Positions 1 through 11,540 are shown, counted from the first letter of the stretch. The stretch: DNA of 64,000 nucleotides from Auriscalpium vulgare (GCA_019915015.1 JAHBBC010000010.1:992001-1056000); one strand, 5' to 3'. Program-made: numbers and translations. The notes: generated from the letters alone by a model not told the origin.

Positions 1-2880
1 GCGAGTAGCCTGAGCAAGGAAGAGGATAGAGCCAACAGCGCTCCCATAGGGCACGCGCTGCATGTAGGCACGCTCCGCCTCGCTCGTGGGCCCCATGTCT
101 GCCGTGAGGCGAAGACCGGGCACCATAGGCGTCGTCACCGGCTTGCAGTCGCTGTGGTTGTAGCGCTCGAGCAGGTCAACAACGTACTGGCGCTGGGAGA
201 GCATGATGCGTCGCTTGGGACGATCCCGAGTGATATGGATGCCCAGTAGGAAGTTGGTCTCCCCCAGATCGCGCAGCTTGAAGTGAAGACGCAGCTCGTC
301 GACTAGCTGGTCGAGGATAGAGGCGTTGTTCGAGGCAAGTGTGCCGTCATCGACAAAGACAGGCAGGATGACGCGGATCTCCCCATGGGAGAACACGTAG
401 ATGCTTGCATCCGAGTAGATGCAGACAAAGCCCATCTTGTCGCATAGGATGCCTGCCAGCTTGATCTTCCACGCACGAGCCGCCTGCTTCAGCCCATAAA
501 TGGACTTGTTCAGGAGACAGACTGTGCCGGGTGGACCGCGCTCGAAGCCCTCAGGCTGCTTCATGTAGACGACTTCATCCAAATCACCGTTCAGGAATGC
601 GTGGGAGATGTCGATGGAGCGCAGATGGAGGTCCTCGATCGCAGCAAGAGCAATGACAACGCGGATGGCCTGGAACTTGGCCGTAGGAGCAAAGGTCTCG
701 AAGAACTCGAAGCCAGGACGCTGACTGTAGCCCTTGGCGATGAGTCGAGCCTTGTAGCGCTCGATCGAGCCGTCTGCATTGCGCTTGATCTTGTAGACCC
801 AGCGACAGCCGATTGCAAACGCGCCCTCGGGCAGCGAAACTAGAGTCCATGTCCCGTTGGCGATCTGCGCATCGTACTCCTCCTGCGACGCAGCCATCCA
901 GAACGGCGCGTCTGAGCGCTGCATGGCCTCCTTGTAGCTCATCGGCTCGCCCTGCGCAGAGAAGAAGGCGTGCTCGAGCGGCGCGTGGACAAGGTAGAGG
1001 CCTTGCGCAAAGGCAATGGAGTCAATGGCGTCCTCTGCCTCATCGATGACGTCGAGTGGATCGTCTTCCTCCCCAGACGACTCGATGACAGGAGCAGGCT
1101 CGCGCATTTTGGCTTTGACAGGAATAGGTGTAGCCTTCCACCACTCGCCCGGTCTGCGATGATTCCTGGAGCTGCGACGAACAGGCTCAGCTGCAGCAGG
1201 CGAGCGCGTTCGCTTGCGAGCGCGTTTGCTCGGACTAGGAGCAGGCGGCGGCGAAGGCGCATGGACCTCTGGCGATGGTGAGAGCGACGGAGCGGGAGAC
1301 GCAAAATCCGGCTCAGAACGCGGCGCTGAAGGTGCCTCCTCTGCAGGTGTCTCTGCAGGTGCCTCTGAAGGTGCCCTATCTCCCCCCTGAGGCGGAGCTT
1401 GCAGCGGTTTGACTGGAGCTGGATCGTCTGGAAGCAAAGGAAGAGGTGCAGGAGACGGTGGATCGAGCGCTGGGACAGTAGACTTGGTCCCAGGAGCGCT
1501 CGTCGAATTCCGCTCTCTCGCTGATGAAGACCTTCTTTGTCGTCGGGTTGTAGAACCTCCAGCCCTTGTAGCCCGGAGGATAGCCGAGGAAGATGCATTT
1601 CTGCATGTGCGACTCGAGGCTCTTGCACTGATCCCGCTGAACATGCACATAGGCCGTACAGCCCCACACTCGAAGGTGCGAGACATCCGGCTTCTGGCCA
1701 TGCCAGAGCTCGTAGGGCGTCGTCGCCTTGGGCACAGCAGACGTAGGAGTGCGATTCCAGACGTGCACGTAAGCAGACAGCGCCTCCCCCCAGAAGGACG
1801 CTGGCAAACGCGACTCAGAAAGCATAGCAGTGACCCCCTCCTGCATTGTGCGATTTGCACGCTCTGCAACACCATTCTGCTGAGGCCGGTTGCGCACAGT
1901 GTGACGGCGCCCGATGCCATGAGCAGTCGTGAAGGAGATGAACTCGTTGGACATGTACTCCCCGCCCTTGTCGTCCTGCAGGTCCTTGATCTTCGCATTC
2001 AGATGGTTCTTAGCATATGCCTTGAAGTCCTTGAACGCAGCAAAGACCTGGCTTGGTACGCATGAAGTAGACGGCACGGAACCGGGTGTGGTTGTCGATG
2101 AAAATGACCGAGTAGCGATACCCGGAAGGCGTGCGGACAGGGAGAGGACCATGGACGTCCGAGTGAATGAGATGGAGTGGAGCACGCGCTCTGTGCGTCG
2201 ACGAAGGGAAGGGATTGGCATGCATCTTGCCGGCCAAGCACGGCTCGCAGATAGGATCAGGCTTTGCGTCCGAGTCACGCGTCATCTCCGACACCAGCTG
2301 GTCACGAAGAATCCCTCGTATCGTGTCATGAGAAGGTCAATGCCAAAGTGACAGATCTCGAGGAGTTGAGTTCGAGATGAGAGCCTGGAACGAAATGGGC
2401 TCTGTAGTGCCTTCCAAAAATGCCGTGTTGAAATAGTCGACGCGAGCAGTGAACAGCACCTCCCCCGAGTGCGAGAACGCAAGCTGCGTGCCCTCAATCG
2501 TGATCCTGAACCCGCGTTGGACCGATAGAAAGAGGACAGAGAGTAGATTGTTTTGAAGCGCAGGGCCCTACATGAAGGACTCTAGTGAACTCGACCGCCC
2601 GCTTTGGTTTCCCCCCAACAACTGGATTGAACACTACTGTCCCAACTACCGCAGAGTAGGCGCACGTGTGATCGGCGGGTCGAATGGGAAGGCAGAGAGG
2701 GGTGTAGTTGCGCAGCCAGTCGATGGGGCGTCATATGAGACGTGGCCCCAGTGTCTACATTCCAGTCGAAGTTAGCGTCGGATTGGAGAGGCGCAAAGGG
2801 ATTAGAGGGGTCAGGACTTGCACTAGTAGCGGCGCCAGCGGACTCGACAGCAGGAGACGGGAAAGGGTAGCGGAGAGTTG
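1..2880 (-). pseudogene. Ty1/Copia retrotransposon pol, 5'-truncated and broken
   Basis: Read on the minus strand this is a Copia polyprotein in the usual order. The protease active site DTGA is at 2755-2744. The integrase has HSDVHG, LQDDKGGEY and NGVAERANRT as its D, D and E. A proline/serine-rich linker follows, then reverse transcriptase with FVDD at 357-346, and the start of the RNase H region (PYGSAVGSILF) running off the left edge. It is not functional. The frame changes near 2060 and again near 1496 (just after FDERS), and a TGA interrupts the pre-integrase region near 2345. No gag and no LTR are seen on the right; similarity stops near 2880 against an unrelated plus-strand exon, so the copy is 5'-truncated. 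The family call is firm; the exact right boundary is inferred. Confidence 0.9.
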
Positions 2881-2891
2881 GAAGCTACCCT

Positions 2892-3876
2892 CATGCGGAG
2901 CTGGATCAAGAAGCAGCTCATGTTTGACTTGGTGAGTGCCCACTACATGTCCCGTGAACAGGTTAACTTGGTTTGCCTTAGATTGAGGTCTGGCGCTTGC
3001 TACCAAACAAACAAGACGGCGCTCGACGAGACCCTCATCAAGCGCCTGGAAACGTATGCAGTGCGCGAGAAGACATAGCACGACCGCAAGTCTCTTCTGG
3101 ACCAGATCTATATGGGACAATGCGGGCGCCGTGGTGCGTGATTGCCCTGAGCATCCCAGAACCGTACTCACAGCCGGCAAGGTGACGGCGTTGTTCTTGC
3201 CGCTCAGAGCACCCCCATTGACATATCAATGACCTCTGTCTTTACGACGTAGTATTCTCATACTTGAAGGTCCACTGGCAAGACGAGTGCACGCTCGTGC
3301 CGGATGGGGGCAACTGGAACGCTGGCGAGCCATTCTTTGTTAATTGTGTGAGGTCGTTTGCCAGCTGCTTTGTGAACGAGATGCGATTCGGTGTGTATAC
3401 AAATTACCGAGGCCAAGGATACTCATACGCGTTCATCGACACGCGCGTGCCTGTTCACATCAAGTACATCTTCGAAGCCGTTCATATGCGCCGCAATGGT
3501 GGCGAGGACCTGACGGCCGCCTTTGCCTTTGTCGAGCGCTTCAAATTTCCCGAAAATCCTCCAGTGCTCCCCTGGGACGCAAGGTACGCGTGGCGGCGTG
3601 ATATGCTGCTTGATAGTTGCTAACGGTTCCCTCAGGGCTGTCCATCTCGGATACGCCACCTGGATGAAGAACGAATTTCATGCAGAGGAGATCGTCCCCC
3701 TCTCACGCTTGACCGGCCATTTTACGCTGCTGGAAGTCCCTGTCAGGGGACCTAGACGGAGTGTATGGGTTACGGCGTCCGTAGGACATGTACACTTTTT
3801 GTCATACTCGCTTGTGCCCGTCCTGACATGTTCACAGCTTGAACAAGAGCCTGACATTGATCTCAACAACGCATGA
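2892..3876 (+). pseudogene. Remnant of a multi-exon hypothetical gene
   Basis: No family was named. Exons can be followed: MRSWIKKQL... from 2892, an intron beginning GTGAGT near 2930, a second exon reading IEVWRLLPNKQDGARRDP, a third block reading VHWQDECTLVPDGGNW from about 3264 to 3583, an intron 3584-3635, an exon 3636-3762, an intron 3763-3837, and a last exon 3838-3876 ending TGA. The frame upstream of 3264 does not join cleanly to the frame downstream near 3240, which suggests a one-base frameshift. The 5' side ends abruptly at the Copia junction near 2880, so the gene is probably truncated. The spliced 3' half is clean and looks like genuine coding sequence. Confidence 0.55.
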
Positions 3877-3916
3877 AGCCTTACAAGATAATTTAGAAGT
3901 CGCGTGTACAGTGCGC

Positions 3917-5674
3917 TTACTCACGCCTAAGTACCGGGTCAACCATTTGTTCATCCTCTGCGTCTGACTTGCTGCGCACACTAGCAGGCTGGCTGCCATT
4001 CGCGCTCCCTTGCTCCCTGCTACCGTCGCTCTCGGCTCCGGCCTCCAACTCCATCAGCCGTGGCTTGTCGCACTCCGGGTGACCCTGAAGCCACGCGCTG
4101 TCAACCATGCGTCTTGGGATACGCGCAACCTGCTTCTTCTTTGATGCCCGGATACCAGGAAGCGGTACATCACGTGGCTCCCCTTGGACCCTCTTGTGAA
4201 ACTCCTCATCTTGAGCGACATACTCATCGAGTTTGTCCAGGAGATCATTGATCTAGGCAGCAAGTAAGGGCCGCATGTCGCAGGCAAAAGTGCATTGGAC
4301 TCACCTTGGGTATGCGATACGTACGTGCGTGCGTCACGTATGGAGGATCAGAACTTTTGGTACACTTGCGTGTCTTCTTCACAGGCTTGCCAACATTGCC
4401 ATCAGCATCACCCTGCACCGCGTCCGGTTCTTCGCCACTGCGGGGATCGATTGCCGACCATTTCTCCGTCTCTGGCGCTGACTCATCCACAGACTGATAT
4501 CCGCCCTGGAAAAGCCAGTTGAACTTTGGAGGAACAAGCTCCGGAACCTTGGAGCGATATTTGCCTCGCAGGCTCGCTTTCTGTAGGGGCATGGTAAGTT
4601 TCGTACATCGGGCGTGTAAATCAAGGAGATACTGACGGTTCCTTTCCGCGTGTCTTGACGGCCCTTGCGCATCGTCGCATCAGTATTCCCTGCCAGCTGA
4701 AGCGTGTACTTCCGCTTCCACGATGACCAGGTCGTGCGCATGCGGCGCTCGATCTCAGCGACTGATGTCTGCTTGAGAAGGTCCCCTCCTTTCTTGGATT
4801 CCAGGCCGTCCCACTCTGCTGGATCTTCTCAGCAGCCTTTGACACCCAGACACGGTTGTCCGACCAGTCTAGGTCCCAGCGCGATCGCAAACCTCATCAG
4901 ATAGGCCTATGGAGACCCAGAACTTCGGAGGTTCATCCGCAGGGGTCAGGACCGGCTCGGGTAACGCGCCGTTCACGGGTGTCTTCATCAGTCCCCTCCA
5001 TGCCCTTCTGATGGCGTCCTTCAGGTACGTCAGTCTAGTCGGGATCCGAGATCAAGATCGCGACTCACCGCAAGCATATTATTCCGCGGAAGGTCAGTCT
5101 CCTCTTCCTTTTTCTCCCCACCGTTGTGTTTTTCACCTCCGTTGACATGTGCTGGCGCAGCTGGGACCTCGCGTGACTCCACGTCTTCCCGAAGGTCTTC
5201 AATTGCATCCTCAAGCTCACGAATCTTCTCGTACGCTTGCATGACCCGCCCGTGAGCTTCATTGCTCTGTCGTTTAGCCTCACTTTTCATTTCTTTCTGA
5301 CTGCACTTGAGATTCTTCACGACATCTTCAAGCTCGGCAACACGGTCTACAATTCCCTTGGCAAGAGACGCGCTGGGGACCTCATAACGGTAGCCTCCTG
5401 CGGTGCGTGTCAGCTTTACGTCAACATGAATTTACCCATGCTCACCTTCCCCATAGCCGTCCTGGGCTCGAATGTCCCTCAGATCTTTGCACCCTCCTCG
5501 GACTCCAGCAGAATTGGTGTGTTCGCGAGAATACCCGTCAGGTTGCTTGCTGTAACGCGACATGGACCGGCTTGGCGTACGCGTTGGGTATTCCCCTGGT
5601 CAAAGGAGCACTCCGGTGAGCTCTCGTACTTCGTACGCATGCTCAAAGCTTACCATCGTGTCCGTCATCCGATG
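3917..5674 (-). CDS. Hypothetical multi-exon protein with coiled coil, 5'-truncated
   Basis: Function unknown. Reading leftwards from 5674, exons encode REHTNSAGVRGGCKDLRDI, then YRYEVPSASLAKGIVDRV followed by a heptad-rich charged segment (KSEAKRQSNEAHGRVMQAYE to about 5145) that should form a coiled coil. Next comes a block with W-rich motifs (WSSWKRKYTLQLAG near 4700) and an acidic, serine-rich C-terminus (RMVDSAWLQGHPECDKPRL) ending with a stop at 3917. Several introns of about 50 nt separate these blocks. The first visible exon (ATGACGGACACGATG then GTAAGC) lies within about 20 nt of the terminal repeat at 5675. I infer that a mobile element cut into the gene here and that its real N-terminus lies elsewhere. 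Exon borders between 4245 and 5030 are approximate. Confidence 0.5.
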
Positions 5675-5721
5675 CAGGCGTCCCTGTAGGTTCATTAAAA
5701 ATAAGACCGGTAGTTACCGGT
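5675..5721 (+). repeat. Orphan KDZ-type terminal repeat
   Basis: The sequence begins CAGGCGTCCCTGTAGG and continues with AATAAGACCGGTAG and a second ACCGGT at 5716-5721. It matches the left terminus of the complete KDZ element at 11469 almost base for base and points the same way, into the DNA on its right. The eight bases before it are ATCCGATG. No partner end was found by eye in this window, so this is either one end of a second related element or a solo remnant. Confidence 0.8.
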
Positions 5722-6157
5722 CAGTTCATTTCTATGGCGGCCGAAGTGATCAAATATTAATCCCGAGAGACTTTTTGATTTCCCGAGAGACTTTCGGGAA
5801 AAGCCGAGAGATATGTTCTCGGGCTGATCCGAGAGACTTTGCAATCCCGAGAGACTTTTGTCGCTTGGGACAGAATCCCGAGAGACTTTTTACCCATTTC
5901 TCAATTGTCATTGGGAGGCCCTAATAAGATGTATGTAGCCTATTTAGATGTAATACATGCTTTTTCCGTGATTTGTGGCCACCTGGGAGGCCCAGGAAGC
6001 CCTGTGGCAGCTCAGATCAACACAGATATCGCTATCGCAAGCCCGGCACGGCCCCGATAACTGTTGTAAATAGTGCGCTGGGTTGGGGGCGTCAATCGCG
6101 TGCGAATGGACCCAAGATCGCGGCAAACGGCCAAAAACTCACCGAGATACGGGCTGC
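5722..6157. other. Gene-free subterminal DNA with a CCGAGAGACTTT array
   Basis: No gene is supported here. Between 5761 and 5891 the word CCGAGAGACTTT occurs five times (5763, 5783, 5829, 5847, 5878) plus a degenerate copy (CCGAGAGATAT near 5804), with spacers of 6-34 nt. It sits just inside the orphan terminal repeat, where DNA transposons often carry transposase-binding subterminal repeats; that role is inferred. The final five bases (6153-6157, GCTGC) are the left copy of the Gypsy target-site duplication. Confidence 0.7.
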
Positions 6158-6507
6158 TGGAAGCCGCCTATCGGCGACAACACTCAGAGCGTGAGAGGAT
6201 CACACACGACGCGAAAGGAATCGAGTGTGATTGACGAGACGTGCTAGCACCGTACGAGATGAGGGGAAAGACGAAGGAAAGGAACTATGTCAGCACACAC
6301 CTAGCACCGTACGAGATGAGGGGAAAGACGAAGGAAAGGAACCATCGAGGACGGCGCTGGCGTGCGCGTATATGTGAGCCGCGAGGCAGCCGAATCGAGA
6401 GAGAAGTAGCTACGTATAGTAAAGATATGTCCGAATCGAGATGATGACGCGACGCGCCGTGGCGCGTCGTCCAGTGACCGTGTGCGCGTTGTAGACCTGG
6501 GTCTACA
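6158..6507 (-). repeat. 3' LTR of the Gypsy element
   Basis: On the plus strand it reads TGGAAGCCGCC... to ...CTGGGTCTACA, so on the element's own strand it starts TGTAGACC and ends CTTCCA. The first bases form a 7-bp inverted repeat (GTAGACC/GGTCTAC). It is 57 bp longer than the other LTR because a 42-bp stretch starting CTAGCACCGTACGAG is present twice, at 6244 and 6301, with a 15-bp spacer. A GC-rich palindrome (ACGCGCC/GGCGCGT) lies near 6450-6470. Confidence 0.93.
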
Positions 6508-6519
6508 CTCCTCCCCCCT
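6508..6519 (-). other. Polypurine tract of the Gypsy element
   Basis: On the minus strand the twelve bases AGGGGGGAGGAG directly precede the 3' LTR, the expected place for the plus-strand primer of an LTR retrotransposon. Confidence 0.7.
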
Positions 6520-6521
6520 AA

Positions 6522-7888
6522 GAAGAAGAGCTCCCCCCGGGGGGATGGCGCGCCAGCCAACGGTCCAGCGCGGCGCAGTCAGCGAGGTGGCGGGAGGGTA
6601 GCCATTGCATGTCCTCGTCGCCCCAGCCGCGCCAGCGCACGAGATATTGAAAGCCGCGCCCACGGCGGCGTTGATCAATAATCTCGTCGACCTCCCATTC
6701 TTCTGCCCCGTCCGGCGTGATGACAGGTCCAGGTTGAGCCAACGCGCGCGAAGGGGCGACAGACGCGTCGTTGGGAATAAATGGGCGAAGGAGCGAGGCG
6801 TGGAAGGTGGGGAAGATGCCGGTCGTCGCAGGAAGGTCCAACGTGTAAACGCTGCGCTCGGGGAACGCGCAGGTGACAGAGTACGGGCCGTCAAAACGCG
6901 GCATGAATTTTGCGACACGACTAGGATCCTGAGCTTTGTAATCGCGACGCCGGTGGAAGGTGGAGAGCAGCACGCGATCGCCGACGGCGTACGCACGCTC
7001 CGGTCCACGATGCTGATTAGCAGAGTTGGCCTGTTGCAATTTAGCGGCGAGGAGCGAGTCCTGTGCTTCAGCGAAGTCAACGGTAAGTTGGTCAATGACG
7101 CGCTGTGCGAGCGTGCCATCGGATCCGAACTCGGCCGTCGCTGCGTCGGCAGCCGGTTGGAGGATCGGAGGGATTAGCCGTGGCTGACGGCCCATGCGCA
7201 ACTGGAAAGGCGAGTAGCCGGTGGACGCGTTGACCGTGTTCATTATGTCGAAACGAACTCGCGGTAGAGCGCGTACCCAGCCGTGCTGCTGCCTGTTGAC
7301 ATGGAACCGTAGACATTGATTGACGGTCTTGTTCGTCTGCTCGCTGGCGCCGTCGGTCTGGGGGTGGTAGGCGGACGACATCTTCAGTTTTACACCTGTG
7401 AGCCGGTGGAGCGCGCGCCAGAACCGAGAGACGAACAACTTGTCGCGGTCGGACACAATCTCGAGCGGCAACCCGTTCTCACAGAACCAGTGGTCGAAGA
7501 AGACGGACACAAAACCTTCGGCGGACAGCGTGCCTTTGATGGGCACAAGACGGACGTTAGCACCCGAGCGGTCGGTCATCGAGACAATGGTGTCGAAACC
7601 GGAATCAAGAGGGAGAGGCCTGATGAAATCAATCGCAACACAATCGCCTCGAGTGTCAGGGATGGACAGGGGATGCAGGGGCCCGGCAGGTTTTACGGAG
7701 GGCGATTTGTTGCGCTGACACTCGGCGCAGGAAGCAATATAGCCAAGCTCGAGATCACGGCGCATACCCGGCCAGTAGTAAGATGAACGCAAAGCGGCGT
7801 ACGACTTGTCAGCCCCGAAGTGACTGAGCGCATCGTGAGCAAGTTGGAAAAATGTCTCGCGCAGTGCAGGTGTGCGCGGGACAACCAA
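6522..7888 (-). pseudogene. Gypsy pol, integrase plus chromodomain part
   Basis: This is the C-terminal part of the Gypsy polyprotein, continuous in frame with the reverse transcriptase part but separated by one TGA at 7891-7889. In order it has an H2C2 zinc-binding domain (HDALSHFGADKSY ... CAECQ), the integrase core with VAIDFI, SDRDKLF and GASEQTNK supplying D, D and E, and a C-terminal chromodomain (EEWEVDEIIDQ ... YLVRWRGW) that places it among chromoviruses. In that group the chromodomain is known to steer integration to heterochromatin. The reading frame from 7888 is open to its stop near 6518. It would need readthrough of the TGA to be made. Confidence 0.92.
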
Positions 7889-9571
7889 TCACTCACCGAT
7901 GAAAAGGAGGCCCTCTTGGAGCCGCGCACCTGGGGTACTCTCCAAGTTACGGAGCAGACGTGCGCAGAACGCGTCGTCGTTGTAGCCCGAACGTATGGAG
8001 TCCAGAAGCGCGCGGTCCTGGGAAATCTGGAGCGATACAGCACACACCGCGGAAGGCAACACAGCGGGGAGGAGGTCATCCACCCGCGCGAGGCATACCG
8101 CGGCCGCAAACGCGGAAACGGTCGGAGCGTCATCCTCAACCGGGAGACGCGACAGCGCATCTGCAACTGTGTTGTCTGCGCCGGGGACGTACTCAATGTC
8201 GAAGTCGTACTGAGCGAGGTACTCCTGCCAGTGACATTGACGACGGGACAATTCGCGCTGCGTCTGGAAATATTCCAGGGTGCGGTGATCGGTGCGGACG
8301 ACGAAATGCGAACCGAGGAGGTCCACACGCCATTTCTGCAATGCGCGCACAATCGCAAGCAGCTCCTTCTTGTGGACCGGGTAGTTGAGCTGCGCCCCCT
8401 TCAACTGCATAGAGTCGAAGGCCACCGGGCGCGCGCTCTCCCAGGTGGGACCCCACGAGAGGACAGCACCAGTGCACAAGTCACTGGCATCGGTCGTCAC
8501 CCAGATTTTATTCTCGCCGGGATTCTGGTGGTCTATGGTGGTTAGACACTCCCGGCTGAGAACAAGCGCCTTTACCCCGTCGAACGCGGCCTGGTGACAC
8601 GGGAACCACCCCGGCCACTCGTGCTGTGCGTCGAGCGTGGTTAGTGGCGTTAAGACGCGCGTCAATTCGGCGAGCTGAGGAAGGAAGGTCGCGATGTACC
8701 GAACCAACCCCAGGAACGCGCGAACATCAGTCGCGTTGCGCGGAACGGGCCAGTTCAGGATCCGGTCTACCTTCGTTGGGTCCGCTTCGATTCCCCGCCG
8801 AGAGATCTCGTGGCCCAAGAAGTGAACCTTGTCGCAGAACAGCGTCGTTTTCTTCAGCGAGCAGAACAGATGTGCGTCGCGAAGCGCGCGGAGAACAGTG
8901 TTGACGTTGCGAACATGTTCCTCGACCGACTGAGACCAGATGATAATGTCGTCGAGGTAGACATGGCAGATCGCGCCGATATGTCTGCGCAAGGCCGTCG
9001 TCATCCGTCGTTGATGGGTGCCTGGGGCGTTGCGCCCGCCCATAGGCATGACCGTCCACTCGTACAGTCCAAACGGCGTGGTGACAGCGGTGAGATGGAT
9101 GTCGTCAGGGTGTACGCGCATCTGAAAGAAGGCGTTGGTCATGTCAAGTTTACCCCAGATTTTACCCTTCGCGCAATCGGCGAGAATGTTGTTGACGCGC
9201 GGCAGCGGGTGAGAATCGGGGACTGTGTTGGCGTTGAGCATGCGATAGTCGTTGACCCAGCGCGGCAGAGCGGTAGGGTCCGCTTTAGGAATGATGAAGG
9301 CAGGGGACGCATGTTCGCTGGACGAAGGACGAATGCGACCCGCGGCCAGGTGTTGGTCAAGCAGCGTACGCCAAGCCTCACGGTACTTCCGAGGACAGTT
9401 ATATGAGCGGGTGGCAATGGTCTTGTCCGCATCTTTCAGACGAATGCGGTGGTATACGGAGGTGGGCAGTGCGTCAAGGTGAGGGATGTCGGACGGGAAC
9501 AGGTCCGCGTACTGCTGCTTCATGTCGGCGTCCAGTTGCTGCAGTCGATCTGCGTGGGCGAGCGCTGCAAC
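7889..9571 (-). pseudogene. Gypsy pol, reverse transcriptase and RNase H part
   Basis: Reverse transcriptase with YLDDIII as the catalytic YxDD box, preceded by LPRWVNDYRMLN and KIWGKLDMTNAFFQ, and followed by RNase H (VTTDASDLCTGAVLSW ... RTDHRTLEYF ... NTVADALSRL). It is in the same frame as the gag part upstream and the integrase part downstream. TGA codons at 9574-9572 and 7891-7889 break what would otherwise be a single gag-pol frame. Both stops read as CGA if one C-to-T transition is undone, as expected for methyl-CpG deamination. The first methionine after the upstream stop is at 9523. Confidence 0.93.
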
Positions 9572-11468
9572 TCACACAGCGATGGCAGCAACGGCGTTGA
9601 CAGGCGCAACGTGTTCTGCGAGACGATCGCAGTGAGCACGCTGGGCCAAGAGACGGGCGCCGAGCTGGTCGAGGACTTGTGCGCGGACCGCGAGCACGTC
9701 CGCGTGCGACCGCGTATGCGCCGGCGTAGTGGCTCGCGGTGGTGCATCGTCGTCCTCGTCGTCCTCGTCGTAGTCGCGGAGTAGATCGTAGGCCGACTCT
9801 TTCGGAATGCACGTGCGCAGATGGTGGTCAACAACAATGTGATTGGCGATGAGAAACGGGAGACCAAGGATTACTGACATACACATAGAATCAGGCGCGA
9901 TGAGCGCGCGGACCGAACGAGCGCGAAAACGGGAGTCGGATGCAGAAAGAGATAATTTGACCCAATGGGTTGCGACAACGGCGGATGGATCAGAAGAAAA
10001 TGTACACTCTCCCCCTGCACTGAACGCGGCTCCGAGAGGGATGGGCTTGACGAGGCGATGACGGCGAAGACCGAGAACGGCGGCGGTCCGATCGCGAATG
10101 AGAACTACCTGTGAGCCGTCGTCAATAAGAGCCGCAAGATCGACTTGCGGGCCTTGCCCATGAAGTGGGCGGGGTCCGAAAGCCGTGCAGTACCACAACA
10201 TAGGCTCCGCCGTGAGCGGGGTGCACAGGGGAGGGGATGCGGGACGGGATGGGGGGACGTCAACAGCGTTAACGACGTACAGATCGTCTGGGTCGCTATC
10301 CGATCCCGCGCCAATGACTGCGGATGTCGACGCATCGGCGACAGGCAGGACTGCGGCGACGACCGGGGTCTTGGGCTTACTGCGCACGGACAGCTTGGCC
10401 ATGGCCTCGGTCAGCGTCTTGTAATTGTCGCCGCTGGGGAAGCCGTTTGGGCATTCGAACGAGCGGTGTCCCGCGTTGAAGCGTCTGCACTTCCGGCATT
10501 CGTCGTGCGCGTTGAGCAAGGCAATTTCACCTTCGGTGAGCTTTGGCAGCCCGCGTGAGCCAGAGGAGCCAGGGCGCGGTGCCGCGGCGGCAGCACCGGT
10601 GCGAGAGCCCGAGGCCGCAGGCTGAGGTTCCTTGCGCGCGCGGGTGAGGCGCGCGATGTGTTCATTGATCTGGTCGAGCTGGCGGATCCTCTTCAGATCG
10701 AGGGTCTCGACGGCGTCGAGCCAATCTTGGAGTGGCTTGTTCTCCGGGTGCCGGAGGTCGGCGACCTCCGTGCCGAGCTCAATGTTCATGCCCGCCTGTA
10801 GCTTGCGTCGCATGGCAGCGTCGTCGAGGTAGGACGGGGTGTCGACGAGGAGGGTGTTCTTGGAGTTAAGCTCGACCTGCCACTCGGAGAACGGCCGGGA
10901 CCCTTGACACGAGTTGAGAAGCTCGTTGGAGACGCGCAACTCCCAGCCCTGCTGGAGCCAGCGCTTGCGGACGATCTCGATGAACTCCTCGAACGGCAGG
11001 ACCTCGTAGAAGTCGCGGCGGGTGCGGATCCATTCGCGAATGCGGGGGTCTTGGAACCCATCAGTGATCATGCGTGTCTGATCGTCCTCCGCGATGCCCT
11101 TGTGTTTATGGTAAGACTCGCATCCGTACTTGAATTCACGGAGCACCTCGGGCGAGACGTTGCCCGGGGTGAGTACGGGTGGCTTCGTGATGGCAGATTG
11201 CTCGAAACGTGCGGCGTTGGTAGACATGGCTGAGTATATGCAGGGTGCAGGTGCGGAGTCGGAGTTGGAGGAGTCAGATGCGTAACGGGAGCGGCGGTGC
11301 GGGCGGGTATATGCGCCTCGGGTTGGCGGTGACGGTGACGGCGGAGACGGTGACGGCGAGGTGTAAACCACGAGGGGGTTTGTGATCGTGCGAGCGGGGA
11401 ACGGTGGGAGTGAACCGGACGGGGTTTCATCTGGGGACGGCGAGCGGGAAACGGGCAGTGGAACCGTG
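9572..11468 (-). pseudogene. Gypsy gag and protease, main part
   Basis: Reading left from 11468 the frame passes through a proline/serine-rich segment and a capsid-like helical domain (RMITDGFQDPRIREWIRT, ELLNSCQGSRPFSEW). A single zinc knuckle (CRKCRRFNAGHRSFEC near 10500) follows, then a protease-like region with ALIDDGSQVVLI, where the usual DTG/DSG is DDG. It ends at TGA 9574-9572 but stays in frame with pol. The frame is also open upstream of the first methionine to 11468, where the KDZ element interrupts it. The missing N-terminus lies at 26658-26949. Confidence 0.88.
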
Positions 11469-11540
11469 CAGGCGTCCCTGTAGGATAATAAGAAATAAGA
11501 CCGGTAGTGACCGGTCGGAACATTTCAATAATAGACCGGT
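11469..11540 (+). repeat. Left terminal inverted repeat of the KDZ element
   Basis: Over about 70 bp this matches the reverse complement of 26587-26657 with a few mismatches. It contains ACCGGT at 11500, 11510 and 11535, a possible transposase-binding word. The target duplication GAACCGTG lies immediately outside at 11461-11468. Confidence 0.88.

Noticed and set aside
820..1670. Long arginine/serine-rich open frames overlapping the Copia pol
   Set aside because: They are GC-rich frame shadows of the RT and linker region with no family signature.
5761..5891. CRISPR-like spaced repeats
   Set aside because: The repeats are 12 bp, spacers are irregular (6-34 nt), and the setting is a fungal transposon end with no Cas genes.
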